The translations under genes were made by a program, and so were the position numbers. From the NCBI RefSeq assembly GCF_009707385.1, contig NZ_CP046115.1, positions 806,001-870,000 on the forward strand: a DNA stretch of 64,000 bases, written 5' to 3'. This DNA is from Klebsiella oxytoca. GTDB lineage: Bacteria > Pseudomonadota > Gammaproteobacteria > Enterobacterales > Enterobacteriaceae. This document shows positions 1-8,648 of this stretch, in pieces. The notes under the pieces were generated by a model, which did no database searches, was not told the origin of the DNA, and saw only the letters and a program-made list of their open reading frames with translations. Every line of letters starts with the position of its first letter. The stretch's first letter is position 1.

Positions 1-339
1 TTTTTCCAGAATAACCGGCGGTAGCGGCAGGGTCGCCGAGCGCGCTTCGCCGCGCAGGCTACCGTCGTCAATCACTACCCAGCTAAAAGTGCTGCCTTCG
101 TCAATACCGGCCTCAATAGCGACCCAGAAGTCCGCATTTGGCTGCGCGAGGCGTGCGTTTGCGACGCGATTTCGTGCGCCAGCGCGCGTTTCGTCGCTGC
201 CGAAAGGCTGTTCTGGTACGCCGCTCTCGACGGCGACGGACTCAATGTGGCAGGATCCTTCGCCGAAGATCTCGTTAAAAGCCTGCAGAATTGCCTGAAT
301 TTTAGCGGGATTAGTGGTAGCTGAGACAACATGGTGCAT
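1..339 (-). CDS. yjjX: YjjX, inosine/xanthosine triphosphatase (partial, C-terminus outside window)
   Basis: This is the N-terminal 113 codons of a protein that removes non-canonical purine nucleotides (ITP, XTP) by hydrolysis to the diphosphate. The start is the ATG whose complement lies at 337-339. It reads [17 protein letters not shown], the family's characteristic opening with the ATTNPAK nucleotide-binding stretch, followed by a conserved [10 protein letters not shown] segment and an [12 protein letters not shown] segment. A second ATG three codons further upstream on the + numbering is out of frame and gives an unrelated reading. The gene runs off the left edge and is divergent from gpmB, as in other enterobacteria. 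Identity is from recall of the E. coli protein; the reading frame is intact as far as seen. Confidence 0.9.
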   Translation of the reverse strand, partial: MHHVVSATTNPAKIQAILQAFNEIFGEGSCHIESVAVESGVPEQPFGSDETRAGARNRVANARLAQPNADFWVAIEAGIDEGSTFSWVVIDDGSLRGEARSATLPLPPVILEK

Positions 340-453
340 AATCAAAACAACTCAGAATTACTAAACATCATCGCAGTATACTCCAAATCATTGTGGTTGC
401 AGGCTGCTATGCTTGTAACCGGATGGTTAAGAGCTCAGAACGGATAATAAAGC

Positions 454-1101
454 ATGTTACAGGTATACCTTGTTCGCCACGGTGAAACGCAGTGGAACGC
501 CGAGCGACGTATTCAGGGCCAGTCCGATAGCCCGCTTACCGCTCACGGTGAGCGCCAGGCCTGGCAGGTTGGCGAGCGCGCGAGAACGTTGGGGATTACG
601 CATATTATCTCCAGCGATTTAGGCCGCACGCGCCGTACCGCGGAAATCATCGCTGAAGCCTGCGGGTGCAGCGTTCAGACCGATTCACGCTTGCGTGAGC
701 TGGATATGGGCGTGCTGGAGAAGCGCCATATCGATTCGCTGAGCGAAGAAGAAGAGGGCTGGCGTCGGCAGCTGGTTAACGGCACGCCCGATGGGCGCAT
801 CCCGCAGGGGGAGTCAATGCAGGAGCTGAGCGAGCGGATGCACGCGGCGCTGACGTCCTGTCTTGAGCTGCCCGCAGGGAGCCGACCGCTGCTGGTAAGC
901 CACGGGATGGCGCTGGGATGTCTGGTGAGCACGATTCTTGGTTTGCCAGCCTGGGCGGAGCGCCGCTTGCGTCTGCGCAACTGTTCCATTTCCCGCGTTG
1001 ATTATCAGCAAAGCCCGTGGCTGGCATCAGGTTGGGTCGTAGAAACCGCGGGGGATGTGTCGCATCTTGATGCCCCCGCGATGGATGAACTACAGCGTTA
1101 A
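454..1101 (+). CDS. gpmB: GpmB, phosphoglycerate mutase-like phosphatase
   Basis: A 215-residue histidine phosphatase of the phosphoglycerate mutase superfamily. The phospho-accepting motif LVRHGETQWN is at residues 6-15, and the second conserved histidine is in LVSHGMALG near residue 150. Length and sequence match enterobacterial GpmB almost throughout. The family name suggests glycolytic mutase activity, but GpmB proteins are poorly characterised and probably act as broad phosphatases. The gene is monocistronic, divergent from yjjX, and its stop overlaps the stop of the convergent rob gene by 4 bp. Confidence 0.93.
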   Translation: MLQVYLVRHGETQWNAERRIQGQSDSPLTAHGERQAWQVGERARTLGITHIISSDLGRTRRTAEIIAEACGCSVQTDSRLRELDMGVLEKRHIDSLSEEEEGWRRQLVNGTPDGRIPQGESMQELSERMHAALTSCLELPAGSRPLLVSHGMALGCLVSTILGLPAWAERRLRLRNCSISRVDYQQSPWLASGWVVETAGDVSHLDAPAMDELQR

Positions 1102-1967
1102 CGACGAATCGGGATCAGGTACTCACAGCGTAGCTGAATTGGCGGTTCCTGATTCCGGCTTTCATCTTCCGGAAAGAAACGCTCAATATCCAGACCCTTA
1201 CGGCGGGTGAGGTTGAGCATCGGCATGCAGGTGCCGTAAACCGTCAGGATAAATTCCTGTAAACCCGTACCTAAACCTTCGTAGGTAAACATCACGTACT
1301 CGCCGCCTTCCAGAATAACTGGATGGGAGTTGTGCAGGTGACCGTTAGCCAGCTCAGGCGTCAGCGCAGTGGTGTAGAACACTTCTTGCTCATCGTCTTT
1401 ATCCTGGCTTGGACGCGGCTCATGCAGCCCGTACAGCGTCGGAGGAAGCGATGGCGTATTGGCGAGGAAGTCACGCCAGAACTGCATACGCATCTGAGTA
1501 CGGAAATCGGAGATCTCCTCCAGCTTACAGCTGTAGCTCTGGGTTACGCCGACCAGCTGAGTGGTCTCCAGGGTGACAAATTCATACTGCGGCATGGTGA
1601 ACTCGCCCAGACGCAGCGGAGGGCGCATACCGTAAGAGCTCCAGTCGGGAGAGCGTCGGTAAAGGGCCGGCGTCAGCGAGAACTGCTTTTTAAATGCGCG
1701 AGTAAAAGTCTGCTGAGAGTCAAAGCGATACTGCAGCGCAATATCGAGAATTGGACGTGCGGTCAGGCGAAGGGCGACTGCCGACTTAGACAAGCGACGG
1801 GCGCGAATATAAGCACCAATAGCATGGCCGGTCACGTCCTTAAACATTCTTTGCAGATGCCACTTGGAATAGCCAGCCTTCGCGGCCACATTATCCAGTG
1901 AGAGTGGTTGATCCAGGTGACCTTCCAGCCAGCTAAGGAGATCGCGAATAATCCCTGCTTGATCCAT
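1098..1967 (-). CDS. rob: Rob, AraC-family right-origin-binding transcription factor
   Basis: A 289-residue member of the AraC/XylS family, related to MarA and SoxS. The AraC-type DNA-binding domain is at the N-terminus (about 8-107), with the two helix-turn-helix units visible in DNVAAKAGYSKWHLQRMF and LDIALQYRFDSQQTFTRAFK. A GyrI-like effector domain follows from about residue 120 to the end, as expected for Rob, which is activated by bile salts, fatty acids or dipyridyl and turns on the mar/sox/rob regulon including AcrAB-TolC. It converges on gpmB with a 4 bp stop overlap. The full-length frame is intact. Confidence 0.95.
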   Translation of the reverse strand: MDQAGIIRDLLSWLEGHLDQPLSLDNVAAKAGYSKWHLQRMFKDVTGHAIGAYIRARRLSKSAVALRLTARPILDIALQYRFDSQQTFTRAFKKQFSLTPALYRRSPDWSSYGMRPPLRLGEFTMPQYEFVTLETTQLVGVTQSYSCKLEEISDFRTQMRMQFWRDFLANTPSLPPTLYGLHEPRPSQDKDDEQEVFYTTALTPELANGHLHNSHPVILEGGEYVMFTYEGLGTGLQEFILTVYGTCMPMLNLTRRKGLDIERFFPEDESRNQEPPIQLRCEYLIPIRR

Positions 1968-2177
1968 AAAATATCCCCATCCTTAAACTCAGGTGCCTGA
2001 TACTAAAGGTAGCGGATAATAGCATTTTTTGATGTTTTAGCATTCAGTGTTTTTTTTGCCTTTAAATGCGATTATATCCGGAGATATCAGTGGAAATTTT
2101 GTAAATCGGTGATCTATAAAACTTTTCTTCTTAATAAGTGATAATCACTCAGCTAAATTTTTAATAATGGTAACAAT

Positions 2178-2651
2178 ATGAAATACAAGAAGTTAGTGGC
2201 AGGAGTACTGTTAATGGCCGGCTGTCAGATGGCCCAGGCGGAACAAATCGGCTCGGTGGATACCGTGTTCAAGTTTCTTGGGCCGGATCATAAAATCGTC
2301 GTAGAGGCTTTTGACGATCCGGATGTCCAGAACGTCACCTGCTACATCAGTCGGGCGAAAACCGGGGGAATTAAAGGCGGCCTGGGTCTGGCGGAAGACA
2401 CCTCCGATGCCGCTATTTCCTGCCAGCAGGTGGGGCCTATTGAGCTGTCGGACAAAATTAAAAAGGGTAAAGCTCAGGGCGATGTAGTATTCCAGAAGCG
2501 TACCTCTCTGGTATTTAAAAAGCTGCAGGTCGTGCGTTTCTATGATGCAAAACGTAATGCTCTGGTCTATCTCACCTATTCGGATAAAATCGTCGATGGT
2601 TCGCCGAAAAATGCGATTAGCGCCGTGCCGATTATGCCATGGAATAAATAA
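2178..2651 (+). CDS. creA: CreA, exported protein of the cre locus
   Basis: A 157-residue protein of unknown biochemical role and the first gene of creABCD. It has an N-terminal signal peptide: KYKK basic end, hydrophobic core, then MAQA before EQIGS. The mature part is highly conserved with E. coli CreA (for example [22 protein letters not shown]). The signal region also contains LLMAGC, a near-lipobox that E. coli CreA, as I recall it, does not have. Processing by signal peptidase I after AQA or lipidation at Cys16 are both possible. It is 12 bp from creB and probably co-transcribed. Confidence 0.9.
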   Translation: MKYKKLVAGVLLMAGCQMAQAEQIGSVDTVFKFLGPDHKIVVEAFDDPDVQNVTCYISRAKTGGIKGGLGLAEDTSDAAISCQQVGPIELSDKIKKGKAQGDVVFQKRTSLVFKKLQVVRFYDAKRNALVYLTYSDKIVDGSPKNAISAVPIMPWNK

Positions 2652-2663
2652 CAGGGAACGCCG

Positions 2664-3353
2664 ATGCAACAACCGCGGATCTGGTTGGTGGAAGATGAGT
2701 TGAGCATTGCGGACACGCTCGTCTATATGCTGCAACAGGAAGGATTTATCGTTACGGCGTTTGAGCGTGGGCTTCCCGCGCTGGACGCCGCCCATCATCA
2801 GGTCCCCGACCTGGCGATTCTCGACGTCGGGTTGCCGGATATCAGCGGTTTTGAGCTATGTCGTCGGCTGCTGGCGCGCTATCCGGCACTGCCGGTGCTG
2901 TTCCTGACGGCCCGCAGCGAAGAGGTGGACAAGCTGCTGGGCCTGGAAATCGGCGCTGATGATTATATTGCCAAGCCATTTTCTCCCCGGGAAGTCTGCG
3001 CCAGGGTTCGTACCGTTCTGCGACGGCTGCAGAAATTTGCCGCTCCTTCAACGCTGCTGCGCGTGGGGGAGTTTACGTTGAATGATGCTGCGGCTCAGGT
3101 AACGTGGTGCGGCCAGCCCCTGAATCTGACCCGCTATGAGTTTTTATTATTAAAAACGCTCATTCACTCACCCGGCCGCATTTTTTCCCGTCAGCAGCTT
3201 ATGGAGCAGGTATGGGGCGACGCGAACGAGAGTTACGATCGCACCGTCGATACTCATATCAAAACCCTGCGCGCCAAGCTGCGAGAGGTGAATCCTGACA
3301 TCTCTCCCATCAATACGCATCGCGGAATGGGATACAGCCTCGGAGGCTTCTGA
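2664..3353 (+). CDS. creB: CreB, response regulator of the CreBC two-component system
   Basis: A 229-residue OmpR-family response regulator. The receiver domain (1-120) has the acidic pair in VEDE and the phospho-acceptor Asp in LAILDVGLPDISG. The conserved Lys is in DDYIAKPFSPRE. A winged-helix DNA-binding domain occupies about 130-225 (ending in RTVDTHIKTLRAKL and HRGMGYSL). CreB binds TTCAC-N6-TTCAC tags; one is visible in front of creD. Its stop codon overlaps the creC start (TGATG), indicating translational coupling. Confidence 0.95.
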   Translation: MQQPRIWLVEDELSIADTLVYMLQQEGFIVTAFERGLPALDAAHHQVPDLAILDVGLPDISGFELCRRLLARYPALPVLFLTARSEEVDKLLGLEIGADDYIAKPFSPREVCARVRTVLRRLQKFAAPSTLLRVGEFTLNDAAAQVTWCGQPLNLTRYEFLLLKTLIHSPGRIFSRQQLMEQVWGDANESYDRTVDTHIKTLRAKLREVNPDISPINTHRGMGYSLGGF

Positions 3354-4777
3354 TGCGCATCGGTATGCGGCTGCTGCTGGGCTACTTTTTGATTGTGGCA
3401 ATAGCCGCCTGGTTTGTGCTTTCTATCTTCGTTCAGGAGATCAAACCCGGCGTGCGGCGCGCGACGGAAGGTACGCTGATTGATACCGCCACCCTGCTTG
3501 CCGAACTGGCCCGCGAGGATTTGCTTTCCGTCGACCCGCAGCATGGACGCCTGGCCCAGGCCTTTCAAACGCTGCATCATCAGCCGATCAACGCCAACAT
3601 TGCCGGAATTAATAAAGTGCGCAATGAATATCACGTCTACATGACCGATGCGCAGGGCAGGGTGGTGTTTGATTCTTCCGGCAAAGCGCTGGGCAAGGAC
3701 TACTCGCGCTGGAATGATGTCTGGCTTACTCTGCGCGGGCAATACGGGGCGCGCAGTACGCGTAGCGATCCGAACGACGATAATAGCTCGGTTATGTATA
3801 TAGCCGCGCCGGTGACCGACAACGGTCGGATTATTGGCGTGTTAAGCGTTGGAAAACCCAATCTGGCCATGGCGCCGGTAATCAAGCGCAGCGAGCGGCG
3901 TATCCTGTGGGCTGGCGGGGCGCTGCTGGGAATCGCGCTCTTGATCGGCGCTGGAATGGTGTGGTGGATTAATTTCTCTATCGGCAAGCTGGTTCGCTAC
4001 GCCGACTCCGTGACCGCAGACCGCCCGGTCCCGTTGCCGAGTGTTGGCAGCAGCGAACTGAGCAAGCTGGCGTTAGCGCTGGAGAGCATGCGTCTCAAGC
4101 TCGAAGGTAAAAATGCGATTGAAAACTATGTTTATGCGCTGACCCATGAACTAAAAAGTCCGCTGGCGGCGGTTCGCGGCGCGGCAGAAATTCTTCAGGA
4201 ATCTCCTCCGCCTGAGGTTGCTGCGCGTTTTACCCGGAATATTCTGGCGCAGAACGCGCGGATGCAGTCAGTGGTGGAAAATTTACTTCAGCAGGCCCGC
4301 CTGGAGAATCGGCTGGAGATCGCCTGGCATCCGGTTTCTGTCGCTGAACTTTTTCACCGTCTGGCCGAAGAGCGTGAGATAGCTCTGGCGGCAAAAGCTC
4401 TCACTCTGCGTTATCAAGAAACGTCTCTGAAGGTGGAGGGCGATCGTGAACTTCTGGCGCAGGCGCTGGGTAATCTTCTGGATAATGCTATCGATTTCAC
4501 TCCTTCAGGAGGAGAGATCCAGCTTGCAGCGGAAGAACACAATGGTGGCGTGCTGTTAACCGTCAGCGATACGGGAAGCGGGATTCCCGATTATGCTCTG
4601 GGGCGTATTTTCGAGCGTTTCTATTCTCTGCCGCGTGAAAATGGCCATAAAAGCAGCGGTCTCGGGCTGGCTTTTGTACGTGAAGTTGCGCGCCTGCATC
4701 AGGGGGATATCCAGCTGATTAATCGTTCAGCAGGGGGTGCCAGCGCTTTGCTGATACTTCACGCTCACTTCACATAG
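3353..4777 (+). CDS. creC: CreC, sensor histidine kinase
   Basis: A 474-residue membrane sensor kinase for CreB, associated with growth on minimal media or fermenting carbon sources. It has an N-terminal membrane segment (about 7-27), a periplasmic sensor region, a second membrane segment (about 183-206, WAGGALLGIALLIGAGMVWW), then a HAMP-like linker. The phospho-acceptor H-box is YALTHELKSPLAAVRG near residue 265. The ATPase domain shows the N-box (GNLLDNAIDFTP), DTGSGIPD and GLGLAFVREV. It overlaps creB by one base. The last codons carry the CreB tag that serves creD. Confidence 0.95.
   Translation: MRIGMRLLLGYFLIVAIAAWFVLSIFVQEIKPGVRRATEGTLIDTATLLAELAREDLLSVDPQHGRLAQAFQTLHHQPINANIAGINKVRNEYHVYMTDAQGRVVFDSSGKALGKDYSRWNDVWLTLRGQYGARSTRSDPNDDNSSVMYIAAPVTDNGRIIGVLSVGKPNLAMAPVIKRSERRILWAGGALLGIALLIGAGMVWWINFSIGKLVRYADSVTADRPVPLPSVGSSELSKLALALESMRLKLEGKNAIENYVYALTHELKSPLAAVRGAAEILQESPPPEVAARFTRNILAQNARMQSVVENLLQQARLENRLEIAWHPVSVAELFHRLAEEREIALAAKALTLRYQETSLKVEGDRELLAQALGNLLDNAIDFTPSGGEIQLAAEEHNGGVLLTVSDTGSGIPDYALGRIFERFYSLPRENGHKSSGLGLAFVREVARLHQGDIQLINRSAGGASALLILHAHFT
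4758..4773 (+). promoter_or_regulatory. CreB-binding tag (cre box) of creD
   Basis: TTCAC-GCTCAC-TTCAC matches the published CreB tag TTCAC-N6-TTCAC exactly. It lies inside the last codons of creC, 62 bp before the creD start. creD is the strongest known CreB target, so position and sequence agree. Binding is not shown here. Confidence 0.85.
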
Positions 4778-4834
4778 CTTCAAACTCTCCCCACATAGCC
4801 TCTCTAAGGTGAACGCATCACTAAGGAGAGGGCT

Positions 4835-6193
4835 ATGTTGAAATCACCACTATTCTGGAAAATGTTCACCCTGCTGGGATGCATTTTATTGTTGTCTATC
4901 CCGCTGATGATTGTTCGCCAGCTGATCGTTGAACGCGCTGATTATCGCAGCGATGTTGTTGATGCGCTGGAGAGCAGCACCAGCGGATCGCAGAAATTGA
5001 CCGGACCGCTGATTGCGATTCCGGTGACCGAGGTATTGACCCGCATTGAGGATAAAAAAGAGGTGACATATGAACGTCACTGGTTGCATTACTGGTTACC
5101 TGAATCGCTGGTGGTAACCGGAAAACAGAACGTTGAATCCAGAAAAATAGGCATTTATGAAGGCCAAATCTGGCACAACGATCTTGAGATTAAGGCGCAA
5201 TTTGATGTTTCCCGTCTGGCTGATCTCAAAAAAAATAATATTACGTTAGGTAAGCCGGTTATGGTGGTCGGCGTTAGCGATGCACGAGGGATTGGTACTA
5301 TTATTGCACCTAAAATTGCCGGTGAGTCACTGCCAGTGGAGCCCGGGATCGGTATCAGCGGCAGCGGAGAGGGAATTCATATGCCAATGCCGTTGTTAAC
5401 GCCTCAACAAAAGACGCTGGATGTTGAATTCACACTCAACCTGAACGGAACCGGGAGCTTCTCAGTTGTGCCGCTCGGACGCAATAGTGAATTACAGCTG
5501 GTAAGCAACTGGGCGCATCCTGGTTTTCTGGGGGATTTTCTTCCGGTTAAGCGTGAAGTTTCCCCATCAGGTTATAGTGCCCACTGGCAGAGTAGCTGGT
5601 TTGCGAACAATATGGCCCGGTTTTTTATGGACGCTCGCGAAATTGAGTGGCGTCAGCTGCCTGCTTTCAACGTTAACGTCACGACTCCTGCCGATCAGTA
5701 TCAGTTGACCGATCGTGCGACAAAGTATGCCATTCTATTGATCTCTCTTACGTTTATGGCATTTTTCGTTTTCGAAAGTCTGACTCAATGCCGTTTACAC
5801 CCGATGCAGTATCTGCTGGTTGGTTTATCGCTGGTGATGTTCTATCTGATATTACTGGCCCTGTCCGAGCATATTGGCTTTACGCCATCCTGGATTGTTG
5901 CCAGCCTGATAGGAGCGCTGATCAACGGCGTTTATCTGCACGCGGTGCTGAAGGGATGGCGTAACAGTTTCCTTTTTGTCTGCGCATTGCTGCTGCTGGA
6001 TGGCGTTATGTGGATGCTATTACGTTCGGAAGATAGCGCGCTGCTCCTGGGAACCGGAGTGCTGCTGTTGGCGCTCAGCGCGCTGATGTTCCTGACGCGT
6101 CGCGTTGACTGGTACGCGATATCTCTCCCGAAGCCAAAAGAGAAGCAGCCCGATGGCGACGATGATGGCGATAAGCTGCGAATCTGGAAATAA
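4835..6193 (+). CDS. creD: CreD, inner-membrane protein
   Basis: A 452-residue CreD-family membrane protein. One membrane segment is near the N-terminus (about 10-30, MFTLLGCILLLSIPLMIV). A large extracytoplasmic domain follows (about 40-295), then a cluster of about five or six hydrophobic helices (about 300-430) and a charged tail. Its molecular function is unknown. In other bacteria the family is linked to envelope integrity and to beta-lactam and colicin tolerance, and its expression follows CreBC. A strong RBS (AAGGAGAG) precedes the start. Separation from creC by 57 bp with its own cre tag suggests a dedicated promoter. Confidence 0.93.
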   Translation: MLKSPLFWKMFTLLGCILLLSIPLMIVRQLIVERADYRSDVVDALESSTSGSQKLTGPLIAIPVTEVLTRIEDKKEVTYERHWLHYWLPESLVVTGKQNVESRKIGIYEGQIWHNDLEIKAQFDVSRLADLKKNNITLGKPVMVVGVSDARGIGTIIAPKIAGESLPVEPGIGISGSGEGIHMPMPLLTPQQKTLDVEFTLNLNGTGSFSVVPLGRNSELQLVSNWAHPGFLGDFLPVKREVSPSGYSAHWQSSWFANNMARFFMDAREIEWRQLPAFNVNVTTPADQYQLTDRATKYAILLISLTFMAFFVFESLTQCRLHPMQYLLVGLSLVMFYLILLALSEHIGFTPSWIVASLIGALINGVYLHAVLKGWRNSFLFVCALLLLDGVMWMLLRSEDSALLLGTGVLLLALSALMFLTRRVDWYAISLPKPKEKQPDGDDDGDKLRIWK

Positions 6194-6221
6194 AAAAACG
6201 GCGCGTATAGCGCCGTTTTTA
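6192..6221. terminator. Bidirectional terminator between creD and arcA
   Basis: The stem ACGGCGC (6198-6204) pairs with GCGCCGT (6210-6216) around the loop GTATA. It is flanked by an A-run on the left and a T-run on the right, so it can work for both convergent genes. Confidence 0.85.
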
Positions 6222-6246
6222 CGTTATGACTACAGGAAAAACGGGG

Positions 6247-6963
6247 TTATTCCTGCAGATCGCCACAGAAGCGGTACCCCTCGCCATGGATAGTGGCGAT
6301 AATTTCCGGGGTATCCGGCGTGGACTCAAAATGCTTACGAATGCGACGAATGGTTACGTCCACGGTACGGTCGTGCGGCTTAAGCTCACGGCCGGTCATT
6401 TTCTTCAGCAATTCTGCACGTGACTGGATTTTGCCCGGGTTTTCGCAGAAGTGCAGCATGGCGCGAAATTCACTGCGCGGCAGCTTGTACTGCTCACCAT
6501 TTGGGCTTACCAGCGAACGGCTATTGATATCCAGCTCCCAGCCGTTGAACTTATAGCTTTCTACGCTGCGGCGCTCTTCACTCGGGGTACCCAAATTCAT
6601 GGTACGAGAGAGCAGGTTGCGTGCGCGAATCGTCAGTTCACGTGGGTTGAACGGTTTAGTGATATAGTCATCGGCGCCGATTTCGAGGCCGAGGATCTTA
6701 TCCACTTCGTTATCGCGGCCGGTGAGGAACATTAGCGCGACGTCCGCCTGCTCACGCAGTTCGCGTGCCAGCAGGAGACCATTTTTACCTGGCAGGTTGA
6801 TATCCATGATTACCAGGTTGATATCATTTTCAGACAGGATCTGATGCATTTCCGCGCCATCGGTCGCTTCGAATACATCATAACCTTCTGCTTCGAAAAT
6901 ACTTTTTAACGTGTTGCGTGTTACCAACTCGTCTTCAACGATAAGAATGTGCGGGGTCTGCAT
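6247..6963 (-). CDS. arcA: ArcA, aerobic respiration control response regulator
   Basis: A 238-residue OmpR-family regulator, essentially identical in layout to E. coli ArcA. The phospho-acceptor Asp54 lies in [14 protein letters not shown], the conserved Lys in [13 protein letters not shown], and the C-terminal winged helix ends in [13 protein letters not shown]. Phosphorylated by ArcB under low oxygen, it represses respiratory genes. The sensor arcB is not in this window. The long upstream leader (about 600 bp to lasT) holds the small gene yjjY on the opposite strand. Confidence 0.97.
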   Translation of the reverse strand: MQTPHILIVEDELVTRNTLKSIFEAEGYDVFEATDGAEMHQILSENDINLVIMDINLPGKNGLLLARELREQADVALMFLTGRDNEVDKILGLEIGADDYITKPFNPRELTIRARNLLSRTMNLGTPSEERRSVESYKFNGWELDINSRSLVSPNGEQYKLPRSEFRAMLHFCENPGKIQSRAELLKKMTGRELKPHDRTVDVTIRRIRKHFESTPDTPEIIATIHGEGYRFCGDLQE

Positions 6964-7058
6964 GTTTGCTACCTAAATTGCCAACTAAATCGAAACAGGA
7001 AGTACCAAAGTCCCTGACCTGCCTGATGCATGTCGCAAATTAACATGCCCGGCGTAAC

Positions 7059-7199
7059 ATGACTAAAGTACGTAATTGCGTTCTTGATGCACTTTCCATC
7101 AACGTCAACAACATCATTAGCTTGGTCGTGGGTACTTTCCCTCTGGACCCGACGGTGTCAAAAACGGTTGTCATCCTAACCATTTTAACAGCAACATAA
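7059..7199 (+). CDS. yjjY: YjjY, conserved 46-residue small protein
   Basis: A short open frame of 46 codons starting MTKVRNCVLDALSINVNN and ending TVVILTILTAT. It differs at only a few positions from what I recall of E. coli YjjY, and sits in the same place, divergent from arcA. The C-terminal third is hydrophobic. Its function is unknown. Because it covers the arcA upstream region, part of its conservation may reflect the arcA promoter region instead of the peptide; no good Shine-Dalgarno sequence precedes the ATG. Confidence 0.65.
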   Translation: MTKVRNCVLDALSINVNNIISLVVGTFPLDPTVSKTVVILTILTAT

Positions 7200-7596
7200 C
7201 AGGCTAAGTGAGGCATGACACCCAATAAAACTACGCTTCGTTGACATATATCAAGTTCAATTGTAGCACGTTAACAGTCATGTGAAATCATTGCATCTAC
7301 ACGGGATTCATCGTCACAATTCATACATCGCTCAATTAGTTGCACTGAGAAAATAATAAATTTGGTGAATCCAAAGCTTTAAAACGGACTCTAGCCTAAA
7401 TCTCATTGCCAAACATACGGATAAAGCTGTTCTGTTAACATACTCTGTGTCATGGTGCCTTGGGAATAGTTTAGTTTTTTTTATGGGTGATAAAGCTCAA
7501 ATTTAGTGATTTTTGTTGCAAATTTGTAAATTTACGACGCGTAAAATGATGGCGGCAGTTGTCATTTTCGCCGCCTGAAAAGTGAAGAGAAGCCGA
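7200..7596. other. Intergenic region before lasT
   Basis: About 400 bp, AT-rich, with no open frame or terminator that I can support. It should contain the lasT promoter and possibly distal parts of the arcA regulatory region. Confidence 0.4.
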
Positions 7597-8283
7597 ATGC
7601 GTTTATCAATTGTATTAGTGTCACCTGCGCGGGCAGAAAACGTTGGTGCGGCAGCCAGGGCCATGAAAACCATGGGGTTTAGCGATATGCGTATCGTCGA
7701 TAGCGATGCTCATTTGCAGCCTGCTGCGCGCTGGGTAGCGCACGGTTCTGGAGATATTCTCGATAATATTAAGACCTATGCCACGTTAGAACAGGCGCTG
7801 CACGACGTAGATTTTACCGTTGCCACAACCGCCCGCAGCCGGGCGCGTTTCCACTACTACGCAACGCCGCAGCAGCTTTTGCCGCTGCTGGAGGAAAAAG
7901 CGCAGTGGATGAATCATGCCGCGCTGGTGTTTGGCCGTGAGGATTCTGGTCTGACTAATGAAGAACTGGCTCTTGCCGATGTGCTGAGCGGCGTGCAAAT
8001 GGTCGCTGACTATCCCTCCCTGAACCTGGGACAGTCGGTGATGGTGTACTGTTATCAGCTGTCAGCGCTGCTACAGCAAACTTCGGCAATATCCGCCGGG
8101 GTGGATGACAATCAGCTGCAGGCGTTACGCCAGCGAACCGTCGCTCTACTTAACCATCTTGGCGTTGGTGACGATAGCAAACTAACCGACTGGCTCCAGC
8201 AAAGAATTGGGTTATTACAGCAGCGGGACACTGCGATGCTGCATCGTTTACTGCACGATATTGAAAAAAACCTTCCAGATTAA
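7597..8283 (+). CDS. lasT: LasT (YjtD), SpoU/TrmH-family RNA methyltransferase
   Basis: A 228-residue protein of the SPOUT class, predicted to methylate tRNA or rRNA using S-adenosylmethionine. Family motifs are visible: LVSPARAENVGAAARAMKTMG near the N-terminus (motif 1 region), FGREDSGLTNEE (motif 2) and PSLNLGQSVMVY (motif 3). The start chosen is the ATG at 7597; an in-frame GTG at 7582 would add five residues not present in the E. coli protein as I recall it. It is related to TrmJ, and its exact target is not established. It is monocistronic, just upstream of the thr leader. Confidence 0.88.
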   Translation: MRLSIVLVSPARAENVGAAARAMKTMGFSDMRIVDSDAHLQPAARWVAHGSGDILDNIKTYATLEQALHDVDFTVATTARSRARFHYYATPQQLLPLLEEKAQWMNHAALVFGREDSGLTNEELALADVLSGVQMVADYPSLNLGQSVMVYCYQLSALLQQTSAISAGVDDNQLQALRQRTVALLNHLGVGDDSKLTDWLQQRIGLLQQRDTAMLHRLLHDIEKNLPD

Positions 8284-8495
8284 AATCCTGGCATATTTTT
8301 ATCAGATAGATTTATGTACTGAAAAATAGCGCTAAATTGCGAAGTTGGCGATGGATTGTCAGGTTGCTACGGCGTATTAGCCAGGTGCGTAAATACGGGC
8401 TAAAAGTAGAAATTCGTTGACTTAAGTCGACAGATACTTTAACCAATATAGGCACAGGACACAGACAGATAAAAATTACAGAGTACACAACATCC

Positions 8496-8567
8496 ATGAA
8501 TCGCATCGGCATGATCACCACGATTATCACCACCACCACTATTACCACAGGTAACGGTGCGGGCTGA
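8496..8567 (+). CDS. thrL: ThrL, thr operon leader peptide
   Basis: A 23-codon leader peptide beginning MNRIGM and ending TTGNGAG. It contains eight Thr and five Ile codons, mostly in one block (codons 7-18). Ribosome stalling at these codons when charged tRNA-Thr or tRNA-Ile is scarce prevents formation of the downstream terminator and lets thrABC be transcribed. The sequence diverges from the E. coli leader at its start but keeps the TTGNGAG end that overlaps the attenuator's upstream arm. Confidence 0.95.
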   Translation: MNRIGMITTIITTTTITTGNGAG

Positions 8568-8590
8568 CGCGTACAGGAAACACAGAAAAA

Positions 8591-8622
8591 AGCCCGCACC
8601 TGAACAGTGCGGGCTTTTTTTT
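8591..8622 (+). terminator. thr operon attenuator
   Basis: AGCCCGCAC (8591-8599) pairs with GTGCGGGCT (8607-8615), followed by a run of eight T. The alternative partner is the GGTGCGGGCT at the end of thrL, as expected for transcription attenuation. Confidence 0.93.
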
Positions 8623-8648
8623 CGATAAAAAATCAAGGGGTCATAACC

